Positions 8,598-16,505 of a DNA stretch of 32,588 bases are shown here, piece by piece. Numbering within the stretch: position 1 is the stretch's first letter; each line of letters opens with the position of its first letter. Made by a program: the position numbers and the translations under genes. The notes under the pieces were generated by a model that searched no databases, was not told where the DNA came from, and saw only the letters and a list, made by a program, of their open reading frames with translations. Source of the stretch: Rhodocyclaceae bacterium (lineage in GTDB: Bacteria; Pseudomonadota; Gammaproteobacteria; Burkholderiales; Rhodocyclaceae); contig RXJP01000078.1 of NCBI GenBank assembly GCA_003963315.1, forward strand, positions 1 through 32,588, written 5' to 3'.

Positions 8598-8753
8598 ATG
8601 AAAAATAATTTTTCTTTGGCAGGTGGGCATAATTCTTCATCCCACTTAAATTGGCTATGGCAATGCCTCTCCTGGTGTCTTCGTGTCGCGGTGGCTTTGG
8701 CGATTTATGTTTTTTTTATCTATAAATTCGCATATAAATATTTGATTTTCTGA
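8598..8753 (+). CDS. Small predicted membrane protein (51 aa)
   Basis: An ATG lies 4 bp after the methyltransferase stop and opens a 51-codon frame to a TGA at 8751. The product has a short polar, tryptophan-containing N-terminus (NWLWQCLSWC) and one long hydrophobic segment, about residues 28-51 (LRVAVALAIYVFFIY then KFAYKYLIF), a likely single transmembrane helix. A weak GGATAAG lies upstream and translational coupling to the preceding gene is plausible. I recognise no family. It could be a chance frame in AT-rich DNA. Confidence 0.4.
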   Translation: MKNNFSLAGGHNSSSHLNWLWQCLSWCLRVAVALAIYVFFIYKFAYKYLIF

Positions 8754-8861
8754 TATTGCTGGACTAGAAATTAACGCGAATTCCTGTTGCGCACCGTTTT
8801 CGTTTTATGTTGGTGGCACTTTTATAGTTTCTATTTTTATCATGAGGCTTCCTTGTGATTG

Positions 8862-8907
8862 CGCAGGGGGTTATACCTCCTCCTTTTTCCCCCTGCGTTC
8901 TTTTTAA
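8862..8907 (+). terminator. Intra-operon rho-independent terminator or attenuator
   Basis: A perfect 9-bp inverted repeat CGCAGGGGG / CCCCCTGCG (18-nt loop) is followed by TTCTTTTT. It sits between the corrinoid/methyltransferase genes and the reactivation/C1-oxidation genes, all on the same strand, and ends just before the next ATG. It would lower read-through into the downstream genes. Confidence 0.72.
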
Positions 8908-8913
8908 TTACTT

Positions 8914-9627
8914 ATGTCTTGCGTAATCGGCGTTGATCTTCTTCATGATCTAAAAAAAAGACCGCTTAATGGCTTGTCTCAAGTGAGAATCAGGCTACGC
9001 AACGACGCCATCGCTCTGATCGAAGCTGAAGGCTTGGTGGAAGATGCCGCCTATAGCTACAACATCGTAGCCTTGGAGCGGCCCGCAACGGCAGCAATGA
9101 CCTCCTTCCTCGCCGGCGGCGAAACAATCAACGCCCCGCTGTTATTGCCGGCCAGCGGCGAACTCACTGCCTTGGGCTGCGGCGCTTGCACCATCGGGCC
9201 CCAGCTGGGCCAACGCAGCACCTCCCTCTTCGCTGAAAAGCGCGCCTCCCTCGCCATCGCCCTGGATGAAGTCGGCAACGAAATGCTGTTCGCCCTCGGC
9301 CGTCGCCTGCAGGACCGCATGCTGTCCGAAACCATGCGTAAGCGCCTGACCATGGCTGGCGAACTCCACGCCGGCGACCCTGGCCTCGACATCTCCGCCC
9401 AGGCTGCCGTGCTGCGCCTAGCGGGTGGTGACAGCATCGGCATCGGCCTTCACCAGGGCCACCTGCTCACCCCCCTCAAATCCGGCTCAGTGGTCTACGG
9501 CGTAGGCAAGAACCTACCGGAAGTGAGCTGGTCCCGCTGCGACAGCTGCCCCTCCAAGGAGAAATGCAGCCTTGGTCGTCGCCCTAAAAAGCTGCCTCCT
9601 CCCGCTCTTCAATTGGCCGCGTCATGA
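8914..9627 (+). CDS. MetH-activation-domain-like corrinoid reactivation protein
   Basis: A 237-residue stand-alone protein resembling the activation (SAM-binding) domain of B12-dependent methionine synthase. The diagnostic stretch is GACTIGPQLGQRSTSLFAEK (about residues 90-110) followed by a helix like LDEVGNEMLFALGRRLQD, and the later LLTPLKSGSVVYGVGK loop. The C-terminus carries C209-x2-C212-x5-C218, possibly an iron-sulfur or zinc site. Such proteins occur beside corrinoid methyltransferases and are thought to help return inactive Co(II) to Co(I). No ribosome site precedes ATG 8914, which follows directly on a terminator-like hairpin, so the true start may differ. It overlaps the next gene by 4 bp. 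Confidence 0.75.
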   Translation: MSCVIGVDLLHDLKKRPLNGLSQVRIRLRNDAIALIEAEGLVEDAAYSYNIVALERPATAAMTSFLAGGETINAPLLLPASGELTALGCGACTIGPQLGQRSTSLFAEKRASLAIALDEVGNEMLFALGRRLQDRMLSETMRKRLTMAGELHAGDPGLDISAQAAVLRLAGGDSIGIGLHQGHLLTPLKSGSVVYGVGKNLPEVSWSRCDSCPSKEKCSLGRRPKKLPPPALQLAAS

Positions 9628-11495
9628 GCAAACCCGAAGCCCCCAGTCCGATGTCGGCACCCGTGAAAACCCATCGGCTGCACTTTCCCCATCTGGAACG
9701 GGAGATTCCCGCCAAGGAAAGCGAGACCCTGTTCCAGGCCGCCCGGCGCCACGGCGTGCGCATCGTCGGCGCCTGCGGTGGCCGGGGCACCTGCGGCAGT
9801 TGCGTAATCCGCGTGGCCGAAGGCGACGTGGCCCGGGTCCACGAAGCCCGCCACGGTGCCCTGGAACTGGAAGAAGAAGCCAGTGACAAACCCGGTCATC
9901 GGCGCTGGCTGCGGGCCTGTCAGGTCAGCGCCCGCTCCGATTGCACCATTGAAGTGGCACCCCGTTCCCTGGCCATAGTAGTGCGCACCGAAACCGACAC
10001 CGGGGAGAAGGAGATCCTCCCCCTGGATGCCACCGTGGTGGCCGTCGACCTGATCCTGCCCGAAGCCACCCTCACGGACAACCTCTCCGACGTGGACCGG
10101 CTGCTGCGCGACATCGGCGACGGGGAACTCACCATCGACCTTGCCGCCGCCCAGCAATTGCCCCGCCTCCTCCGCGAAAACGCCCAAGACACGCCTCAGG
10201 GGGAAGTCTGGCCTCTGCGCGCCTGGCGTCGTGGCAAGGAACTAATCGGTTTCGGCCCGGCCGGACGCCGCACCCTCGGCCTCGCGGTCGACTTGGGCAC
10301 CACCAATGCCGCCGCCTTTCTGGTGGATTTGGAAACCGGCGAGCGCCTGGCCAGCCTCGGCGTCGAAAACCCCCAGGTGGCCTGGGGCGCCGACCTGATC
10401 TCCCGCATCAACTACGCGATCAAGGGCGACGAGGCCCAGGCCGAACTGCACGATGCCGCCGTCGAGGCCATCAATGCCCTAGCCCACGATCTATGTCACA
10501 GCTTCGGCCAGAGCACCACCGACATCATGGACGTAGTGATCTGCGGCAACACCGCCATGCACCACCTGCTGCTGGGCCTGCCGGTGCGGCAACTGGGCCG
10601 CGCCCCCTTCGTCGCCGCGCTGCGTGACGGCATGGACGTCAAGGCCCGGGAACTGGGGCTCAAGGTCGCCCCCGGCGCCGGGGTCCATGTGGTGGCCAAC
10701 GTCGGCGGCTTCGTCGGCGGCGACCACGTCACCGCCCTGCTCGCCACCGAGGCCCAGTGGAACGGCCTGACCACCGCACTGGTGATGGACATCGGCACCA
10801 ACACCGAAATCAGCCTGATCCACCGCGGCCGCTTCTTCTCCGCCTCGGCCCCCTCGGGTCCTGCCCTGGAGGGCGGCCACATCTCGTGCGGCATGCGGGC
10901 GGCGGAAGGCGCCATCGAGCGGGTGTCGATCCAGGATGGCCGCCTCAAAGTAGAAACCATCGGCCACAAGAAAGCCATCGGCCTGTGCGGCTCCGGCGTG
11001 CTCGACACCCTGTCCACCCTGCACCGGGGTGGCCTCATCAACGATCAGGGGCGGCTCGCCAAGGATCACCCGGACATCGACAGCGTCAAGGGAAAGCGCG
11101 TGGTGCGGCTGGCTGAGGACGTGTATTTCAGTCAGGACGACGTGCGCGCCGTGCAACTGGCCAAGGCCGCCATCCGCACCGCCACTGATCTCTTGCTGGA
11201 CGAAGCCGGGGTGACGGAAGCCGAACTGGAGCGCTTCATCATCGCCGGTTCCTTCGGCGCCTATATCGACGTGGCCAGTGGCATCGAAACCGGCCTCTTC
11301 CCCCATCTGCCCCGTGAGCGTTTCCTCCAGGTAGGCAACGCTGCCGGGGTAGGGGTGCGCCAGATGCTGGCTTCCACCCAGGCCCGGGATCGGGCACGGG
11401 AACTGGCCAGCATCTGCCAGTACATGGAACTGAGCTCCCGCGGCGATTTCCAGAAAGTATTTCTTCACCACATCGGATTTCAGAAACAACACTGA
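9624..11495 (+). CDS. RACo-type reductive activator of corrinoid proteins (2Fe-2S + ASKHA)
   Basis: A 623-residue protein. Residues about 15-110 form a plant-type ferredoxin domain with C51-x5-C57-x2-C60 and C99; a linker follows (about 110-215) and then an ASKHA ATPase (about 215-600) with GLAVDLGTTNAAA and VMDIGTNTEISL phosphate loops. Members of this family (RACo, RamA-like activators) use ATP and a low-potential electron to reduce Co(II) of corrinoid proteins after accidental oxidation. The ATGA overlap with the preceding MetH-activation-like gene suggests the two products work together. The product should act in the cytoplasm on the corrinoid protein encoded upstream. Confidence 0.93.
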   Translation: MSKPEAPSPMSAPVKTHRLHFPHLEREIPAKESETLFQAARRHGVRIVGACGGRGTCGSCVIRVAEGDVARVHEARHGALELEEEASDKPGHRRWLRACQVSARSDCTIEVAPRSLAIVVRTETDTGEKEILPLDATVVAVDLILPEATLTDNLSDVDRLLRDIGDGELTIDLAAAQQLPRLLRENAQDTPQGEVWPLRAWRRGKELIGFGPAGRRTLGLAVDLGTTNAAAFLVDLETGERLASLGVENPQVAWGADLISRINYAIKGDEAQAELHDAAVEAINALAHDLCHSFGQSTTDIMDVVICGNTAMHHLLLGLPVRQLGRAPFVAALRDGMDVKARELGLKVAPGAGVHVVANVGGFVGGDHVTALLATEAQWNGLTTALVMDIGTNTEISLIHRGRFFSASAPSGPALEGGHISCGMRAAEGAIERVSIQDGRLKVETIGHKKAIGLCGSGVLDTLSTLHRGGLINDQGRLAKDHPDIDSVKGKRVVRLAEDVYFSQDDVRAVQLAKAAIRTATDLLLDEAGVTEAELERFIIAGSFGAYIDVASGIETGLFPHLPRERFLQVGNAAGVGVRQMLASTQARDRARELASICQYMELSSRGDFQKVFLHHIGFQKQH

Positions 11496-11528
11496 CCCTT
11501 CATTCCGCATTCATCAAGGACAACAGCA

Positions 11529-12434
11529 ATGACTCAGAACACCTCCGGCAACTTCGACATCAAGATCATCGGTGAGCGGATCAACCCAGGCTTCAAATCC
11601 ACCAAGGCCCTCTTCGACAATTCCGACCTGCCCGGCATCCAGGCCCTGGCCGTCAAACAGGCTGAGGCTGGCGCCAGCTATCTCAACGTGAACATCGGTG
11701 CCCGGGCCCTCACCGATTCCGGTTTCATGGTGGAGTGCATCAAGGCGATTCAGGAAGTGGTGGACCTGCCCCTGTCCTTCGACTTTCCCAGCAAGGCCGT
11801 GCAGGAAGTGTGCTTCGGCGCCTACGACCTGGCCAAGGCCAAGGGCCGTCTGCCTATCGTCAACTCCATCACCGAACATCGCTGGGACCTGATGGATCTG
11901 GCCAAGGAGCACAAGTTCAAGGTCGTGCTGATGGCCTCCGAGCGAGTTGAAGAACAAGACGGCGTCAAGGTAGCCAAGGGCAACAAGACGGCCGACGAGA
12001 TCTACACCACCTCCCGCCGCTCCGCCATCCGCCTATGTGAAGAGTACGGCATGACCATGGACGACATCTTCCTCGACATGTCTGTCTCCGCCATCATCGC
12101 CGACACCGAGGCGCTCAACCGAAACACCCTGGACGCCATCATCAAGGTGGGCTCCGATCCCGACCTGAAAGGCATTCACATGATGGGCGGCCTGTCCAAC
12201 ATTGGCCAGCAACTGCCTCCCAAGGCAGTGGACGGTTCCGAACTCAAGCACAGCCTGGAATGCGCCTTCCTCACCATCGCCGTACCCCACGGGTTCGACA
12301 CGGTATTGGGCACCCCCTGGAAGGATTACCACCCCCTGCCCGAGGACAACTACGTGCTGCAGACCTATCGCAACTTTCTCGACCAGACCGGCAGCAATGC
12401 CCTGCGGGCGGTTCGCAAGTTCTACAAGGCATGA
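11529..12434 (+). CDS. Methyltetrahydrofolate:corrinoid methyltransferase (MeTr family, MT2)
   Basis: A 301-residue pterin-binding TIM barrel of the MeTr/AcsE/CmuB type, without a fused corrinoid domain. Visible motifs are IIGERINPGFKSTKALF at the N-terminus, ASYLNVNIGARA, LPLSFDFPS, and GLSNIGQQLP near the end, all typical of the pterin-binding fold. It would move the methyl group between the corrinoid protein and tetrahydrofolate. AAGGA lies upstream of ATG 11529. Its stop overlaps the start of the amidohydrolase gene by ATGA. Direction of transfer is not fixed by the sequence; with MetVF and FolD downstream, oxidation of methyl-THF is the simpler reading. Confidence 0.92.
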   Translation: MTQNTSGNFDIKIIGERINPGFKSTKALFDNSDLPGIQALAVKQAEAGASYLNVNIGARALTDSGFMVECIKAIQEVVDLPLSFDFPSKAVQEVCFGAYDLAKAKGRLPIVNSITEHRWDLMDLAKEHKFKVVLMASERVEEQDGVKVAKGNKTADEIYTTSRRSAIRLCEEYGMTMDDIFLDMSVSAIIADTEALNRNTLDAIIKVGSDPDLKGIHMMGGLSNIGQQLPPKAVDGSELKHSLECAFLTIAVPHGFDTVLGTPWKDYHPLPEDNYVLQTYRNFLDQTGSNALRAVRKFYKA

Positions 12435-13627
12435 CCATGAATTCAGTCGAGTTCGCCGTTGTCGCGACGGAAGGCTGGTTCAACGGTGAGCGCCATCGTG
12501 CTGAACCGGCCACATTCCGCATCAAGAACGGCAAGGTGGACAGCATCACCTCCGGCAACTACGGCACAGTACTGGCTGCCCAGGGCATCCGGGTGCATCA
12601 GGGGGCTTTCCTCATGCCCGGCCTCGTGGACGCCCATGTGCACCTGTTCCTCGACGGTGGCCCCACGGACGGCCCCACCCGTTCCGCTCACATGAAAAAG
12701 TCGGTGGAGGAACTCACCGAAGCTGCCCGTATCAGTGCCCGCCAATCACTCTCCTGGGGCGTCACCCTGGTGCGGGATGCAGGGGACAAACACGGCATCA
12801 ACCATGTAGTGCGAAGCGAGGCGGTGGATGCGACCCTGGGAATGAGCCGGGTGCGTTCCGGCGGTTCCGGCATCAAGCGGGCCAAACGTTACGGCGCCTT
12901 CATGGCCAAGGATGTGGATGACAATGATTCCATCCGCCGTTCGGTGACGGATCTCTCCCTCATCAACGACGAAATCAAGATCATTCTCACCGGCATCATC
13001 GACTTTGATGCCGGGGCGGTGACGGACGAACCCCAGTTCACCCTGGCAGAGGCCGAGTTGATCGTGGCCACGGCCAAGGCCTGCGGGCGCAAGACCTTCT
13101 CCCATTGCAGCGGCGAGAAGGGACTGTCCATTGCCTCACGCGCCGGAGTGGGCTCCATCGAGCATGGCTTCTTCATGAACAGGGAAACCCTGTCCATCAT
13201 GCGAGACAAGCAGGTAGCCTGGACCCCCACCTTCTGCCCAGTGCATTTCCAATGGGATAAGCCGGAAGCCGTGGGCTGGTCGGACACCACCATCGGCCAC
13301 CTGCGCCGCATTCTTGACAGCCATGCCGAACATCTACGCTTGGCCCATGAGATGGGCGTCACCCTGCTGCTCGGGACCGATGCCGGATCCATGGGGGTGG
13401 AACATGGCAAGGCGATGATGGCGGAAATCCGTCGTTACGTGGAAGCCGGGTTGCCCCTAACCTCAGCCCTGCAAGCAGCCACCGCCAGCAACCGCCATCA
13501 TTTCGATCTGCCAGCCCTGCTCGCAGTGGGGGCGCCTTTTGAGGCCGCCCTGTATGCCGGAGATCCATTCATGTCCCTGGATCATCTGGTGAAACCTCAA
13601 CAGGTCTGGTTGGGATCACCCGCATGA
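12431..13627 (+). CDS. Amidohydrolase-superfamily metal hydrolase of unknown substrate
   Basis: A 398-residue enzyme of the imidazolonepropionase/prolidase-like branch of the amidohydrolase superfamily. The binuclear-metal ligand set appears complete: H69-x-H71 in DAHVHLF, K183 in EIKIILTG (candidate carboxylated lysine), H225 in TFSHC, H245 in SIEHG and D317 in LLGTDAGS. It is bounded by ATGA overlaps on both sides, with the MeTr gene and with folD, so its product is probably needed in proportion to them. No ordinary catabolic role fits a C1-THF pathway directly. A folate or formyl-group hydrolase activity is one speculative possibility, since no formyl-THF hydrolase or ligase gene is visible here; hydrolysis of the methylated substrate is another. 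ATG 12437 is an alternative start. Confidence 0.85.
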   Translation: MTMNSVEFAVVATEGWFNGERHRAEPATFRIKNGKVDSITSGNYGTVLAAQGIRVHQGAFLMPGLVDAHVHLFLDGGPTDGPTRSAHMKKSVEELTEAARISARQSLSWGVTLVRDAGDKHGINHVVRSEAVDATLGMSRVRSGGSGIKRAKRYGAFMAKDVDDNDSIRRSVTDLSLINDEIKIILTGIIDFDAGAVTDEPQFTLAEAELIVATAKACGRKTFSHCSGEKGLSIASRAGVGSIEHGFFMNRETLSIMRDKQVAWTPTFCPVHFQWDKPEAVGWSDTTIGHLRRILDSHAEHLRLAHEMGVTLLLGTDAGSMGVEHGKAMMAEIRRYVEAGLPLTSALQAATASNRHHFDLPALLAVGAPFEAALYAGDPFMSLDHLVKPQQVWLGSPA

Positions 13628-14523
13628 CCGCCCGGATCATCGATGGCAAAGCACTGGCACACTCCTTACGGACGCAATATCGCGAGCGGGTGGCCCAGCT
13701 CAAGACCCAGGGTGTGGCGCCGGGGCTGGCCGTGATTCTGGTGGGGGACAACCCCGCCTCCAAGGTCTATGTGGGCAACAAGGTGAAGGCCTGCGAGGAA
13801 TGCGGCGTTGCTTCTTTCCATCACAGCCTGCCGGCGGAAGCTGGCGAGGCCGATGTGCTGGCTTTGATTGCCCGTCTCAATGCCGACCCCACGGTGCACG
13901 GCATTCTGGTGCAACTACCCCTGCCGCCTCACATCGACGTGCGACGGGTGCTGGAGGCCATTGCCGTGGACAAGGATGTGGACGGTTTCCACCTCTACAA
14001 CGTGGGCGGCCTGGTGGTGGGCAACACCATCTTCCCCCCCTGTACCCCCTACGGTGTGCAACTGCTGCTGGAAACCACGGGCATTGATGTGGCTGGCAAG
14101 AACGCGGTGATCGTCGGGGCGTCCAACATCGTCGGCAAGCCCATGGCCCTGATGTTGTTGCAGAAGGAGGCCACGGTCACCATTTGTCACGCCAAGACCC
14201 GTGATCTTGCCCAACACACCATCCTCGCCGACATCCTGATCGCGGCGGCGGGCAAGCCGGGGCTGATCGTGCCCCAGATGGTGAAGCAGGGCGCCATCGT
14301 CATCGACGTGGGGATCAACCGCCTGCCGGACAACCGTATTGTTGGCGATGTGGATTTCGACGGGGTGAAGGAAAAGGCCAGTTGGATTACCCCGGTGCCC
14401 GGCGGTGTGGGGCCCATGACCGTCACCATGCTGATCGAGAACACACTCAAGTCGGCCGAGCTGAGACTCGGTACCGGCCAGGGTATCGGCCATCAAGGTT
14501 GGGATTCGGTAACGTTGCCTTAA
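13624..14523 (+). CDS. folD: Bifunctional methylene-THF dehydrogenase / methenyl-THF cyclohydrolase
   Basis: A 299-residue FolD, normal length. The catalytic Y49-x3-K53 motif is in [14 protein letters not shown]; other signatures are [27 protein letters not shown], the Rossmann loop [15 protein letters not shown] and [13 protein letters not shown]. It interconverts methylene-, methenyl- and formyl-THF using NADP(H). Because it overlaps the amidohydrolase gene by ATGA inside a dedicated C1 operon, it is probably a pathway-specific copy rather than the only housekeeping FolD; that cannot be tested within the window. Confidence 0.97.
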   Translation: MTARIIDGKALAHSLRTQYRERVAQLKTQGVAPGLAVILVGDNPASKVYVGNKVKACEECGVASFHHSLPAEAGEADVLALIARLNADPTVHGILVQLPLPPHIDVRRVLEAIAVDKDVDGFHLYNVGGLVVGNTIFPPCTPYGVQLLLETTGIDVAGKNAVIVGASNIVGKPMALMLLQKEATVTICHAKTRDLAQHTILADILIAAAGKPGLIVPQMVKQGAIVIDVGINRLPDNRIVGDVDFDGVKEKASWITPVPGGVGPMTVTMLIENTLKSAELRLGTGQGIGHQGWDSVTLP

Positions 14524-14550
14524 CGCTGGATACAAATAGATGTGATTGCT

Positions 14551-14967
14551 ATGGATATTGATTTCTTGATGAATGAAGAAGATTGCTTAATTCAAATTGA
14601 TGGCTTCTCACTTGACGCATCCATCGGTATCTATCCCCAAGAACTGGCGCAGAGGCAATCTTTATTGGTGTCGGTCACCATGACCCTAAACGCCTCTGCC
14701 GCATCAACGAAAGACGATATCAATTACACGGTGGACTACGACGCAGTCGCACTTTGTTTGAAGCAACTGGTGGCCGAACGACACTTCAATCTGCTTGAAA
14801 CATTGAGCAAGCACATAGTTCTTAATCTCGCAGCTAACTTCGATGTGAATACGCTCAAAGTAAAGATATGCAAACCATCAGCTATTCCTGACGCCCGCCA
14901 AGTATCGGTGACACGCAGGTTTGAACGTCGGCACCAGCTAGCCAAAACTCAGTCAGCCCAGCAGTAA
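14551..14967 (+). CDS. folB: Dihydroneopterin aldolase-family protein (FolB)
   Basis: About 138 residues from ATG 14551; a GTG at 14542 and an ATG at 14572 are also in frame and none has a strong ribosome site. The FolB/FolX fold is shown by IDGFSLDASIGIYPQELAQRQ, DDINYTVDYDAVA, HFNLLETLSKHI and the C-terminal VKICKPSAIPDARQVSV. Standard FolB makes 6-hydroxymethyl-dihydropterin in folate synthesis. Its place between FolD and MetVF suggests a role in supplying or modifying the pterin carrier for this pathway. It is visibly AT-richer than the genes on each side, so it may have joined the cluster separately. Epimerase (FolX) activity is an alternative. Confidence 0.88.
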   Translation: MDIDFLMNEEDCLIQIDGFSLDASIGIYPQELAQRQSLLVSVTMTLNASAASTKDDINYTVDYDAVALCLKQLVAERHFNLLETLSKHIVLNLAANFDVNTLKVKICKPSAIPDARQVSVTRRFERRHQLAKTQSAQQ

Positions 14968-14984
14968 TCAAAAGGAAACATTAC

Positions 14985-16403
14985 GTGTACTCCGCCCGCC
15001 TCTGGTCCGTCCGCCACGCCCGCAGCTTGAGAAAGCTCTACGAGTTTTTCTCTCGCCTGGCGCCCCTTTGTGCCCCCTTGGCCAAGGTGGTTGGTGCCCG
15101 ACGGCTGGAGGTGTTGCTGCGCCCGGTTGAACGGGAAGCCAAGGGTTTCCTCTTCGACTGCAAGATGTGCGGCCAGTGCGTACTCTCCGCCACCGGTATG
15201 GCCTGCCCGATGAACTGCGCCAAGGAAATGCGCAACGGCCCCTGCGGTGGCGTGCGGCCTAACGGTCATTGCGAGGTCAAGCCCGAGATGCGATGCGTCT
15301 GGGTGGAAGCCACCAGCGGCACCAAGCAGATCGCCACCGACCACAAGGCCCATCCCACGCCCCTGCTGCCCGCCGTGGATCAGCGCAAACGCGGTAGCTC
15401 CACCTGGATTCAGGTGATCCATGGTCGCAAGGACCCCGCCTTCCAGCCCCCCGTCGGCGAAAAGACCACGCCGGAAGCGGAAGAAAGCCCCCTCGAAATC
15501 GCCTGCCGCTCCGGCAAATTCGTTGTCACCGTGGAAATCGCCCCGCCCGATTCCGCCGACCCCGCCGCTCTGCTGGCCCGGGCCGAGCGCTTCCGTGGTC
15601 TGGTGGATGCCATGAACATTACCGACGGCGCCGGTGGCAACTGCCACATGTCCTCCGTTGCCGCCTCCGCCATCCTCACCCACGCCGGGTTCAATCCCGT
15701 ATATCAGGTGGCCTGTCGTGACCGTAATCGCATCGCCATTCAGGGCGACATCCTCGGCGCATCTGCCCTGGGCGTAAAGAACATCCTCTGCCTCACCGGC
15801 GACGACGTCAGCCAGGGCGACCATCCCCAAGCCAAGCCGGTGTTCGATCTGGATGCAGTGTCTCTGCTCCACATCGCCCGGGGCATGGTGGATCGGGGCG
15901 AGTACGCCTCCGGCCGCAAGCTGGAAACGGCGCCCAAGCTCTTCATCGGCGCCACCTGCAATCCCTTTGTACCGCCCTTCACCGACCGCATCGCCAACCT
16001 GGAAAAGAAGATCGTCGCCGGTGCCCGTTTCATCCAGACCCAATTCTGTTTCGATCTGCCCCTGCTGGAGGCCTTCATGGCCGAAGTCCGCGCCCGTGGC
16101 CTGCACAAAAAGGCCCGGATCATCGTCGGCGTCGGCACCCTGTCCACCGCCAAGGCCCTGCGCTGGATGGGCAACCACGTGCCCGGCGTACACATCCCTG
16201 AAGCAGTCACTGCACGCATTGCCGCAGCAACGGACCAGAAGGCCGAAGCCAAGCGCATCTGCATTGAAACCATTCAGGCCATTCGCGCCATCGAAGGCGT
16301 GGCCGGGATCCACCTGATGGGACACAAGAACGACGACACCCTGGTGGAAATCATCATCGAATCCAGCGTTCGCGAATCTCATAAACATGCATTCAATCAA
16401 TAA
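14985..16403 (+). CDS. Fused MetV-MetF: zinc/Fe-S domain plus methylene-THF reductase
   Basis: A 472-residue protein from GTG 14985 (AAAGGAAAC upstream). Residues about 1-110 resemble the MetV/'MTHFR C-terminal' cysteine-rich family: C59-x2-C62-x2-C65, C74-x3-C78, C87, C96 and C104, probably binding a metal or Fe-S cluster. Residues about 165-465 are a MetF-type TIM barrel (FVVTVEIAPPDSADP, AMNITDGAGGNCHMSS, LTGDDVSQGDHP, GARFIQTQFCFD). In many acetogens these are separate MetV and MetF subunits; here they form one chain. In this context the enzyme would oxidise methyl-THF to methylene-THF, or run in reverse if the pathway makes methyl groups. The electron partner is not visible. Confidence 0.9.
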   Translation: MYSARLWSVRHARSLRKLYEFFSRLAPLCAPLAKVVGARRLEVLLRPVEREAKGFLFDCKMCGQCVLSATGMACPMNCAKEMRNGPCGGVRPNGHCEVKPEMRCVWVEATSGTKQIATDHKAHPTPLLPAVDQRKRGSSTWIQVIHGRKDPAFQPPVGEKTTPEAEESPLEIACRSGKFVVTVEIAPPDSADPAALLARAERFRGLVDAMNITDGAGGNCHMSSVAASAILTHAGFNPVYQVACRDRNRIAIQGDILGASALGVKNILCLTGDDVSQGDHPQAKPVFDLDAVSLLHIARGMVDRGEYASGRKLETAPKLFIGATCNPFVPPFTDRIANLEKKIVAGARFIQTQFCFDLPLLEAFMAEVRARGLHKKARIIVGVGTLSTAKALRWMGNHVPGVHIPEAVTARIAAATDQKAEAKRICIETIQAIRAIEGVAGIHLMGHKNDDTLVEIIIESSVRESHKHAFNQ

Positions 16404-16505
16404 ATGTTGGTGACCGTTTCTCTATAAAACAAGATCAGTTTCTCAAGCTGGCTTGATGTTGTTCGCAGTAATCCTTTACCCCTCATAACGAAGGAGAGCA
16501 ATGAA

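Noticed and set aside
8754-8913. Possible cobalamin riboswitch in the leader before the reactivation genes.
   Set aside because: No B12-box-like sequence or matching helices; only the terminator-like hairpin is supported.
10491-11510. A 339-codon minus-strand frame opposite the RACo-type gene.
   Set aside because: GC-rich shadow of a clearly conserved plus-strand gene; the translation is low-complexity and without motifs.
14949-16400. A 483-codon minus-strand frame opposite metVF.
   Set aside because: Glycine/histidine-rich shadow of a gene with conserved motifs on the plus strand.
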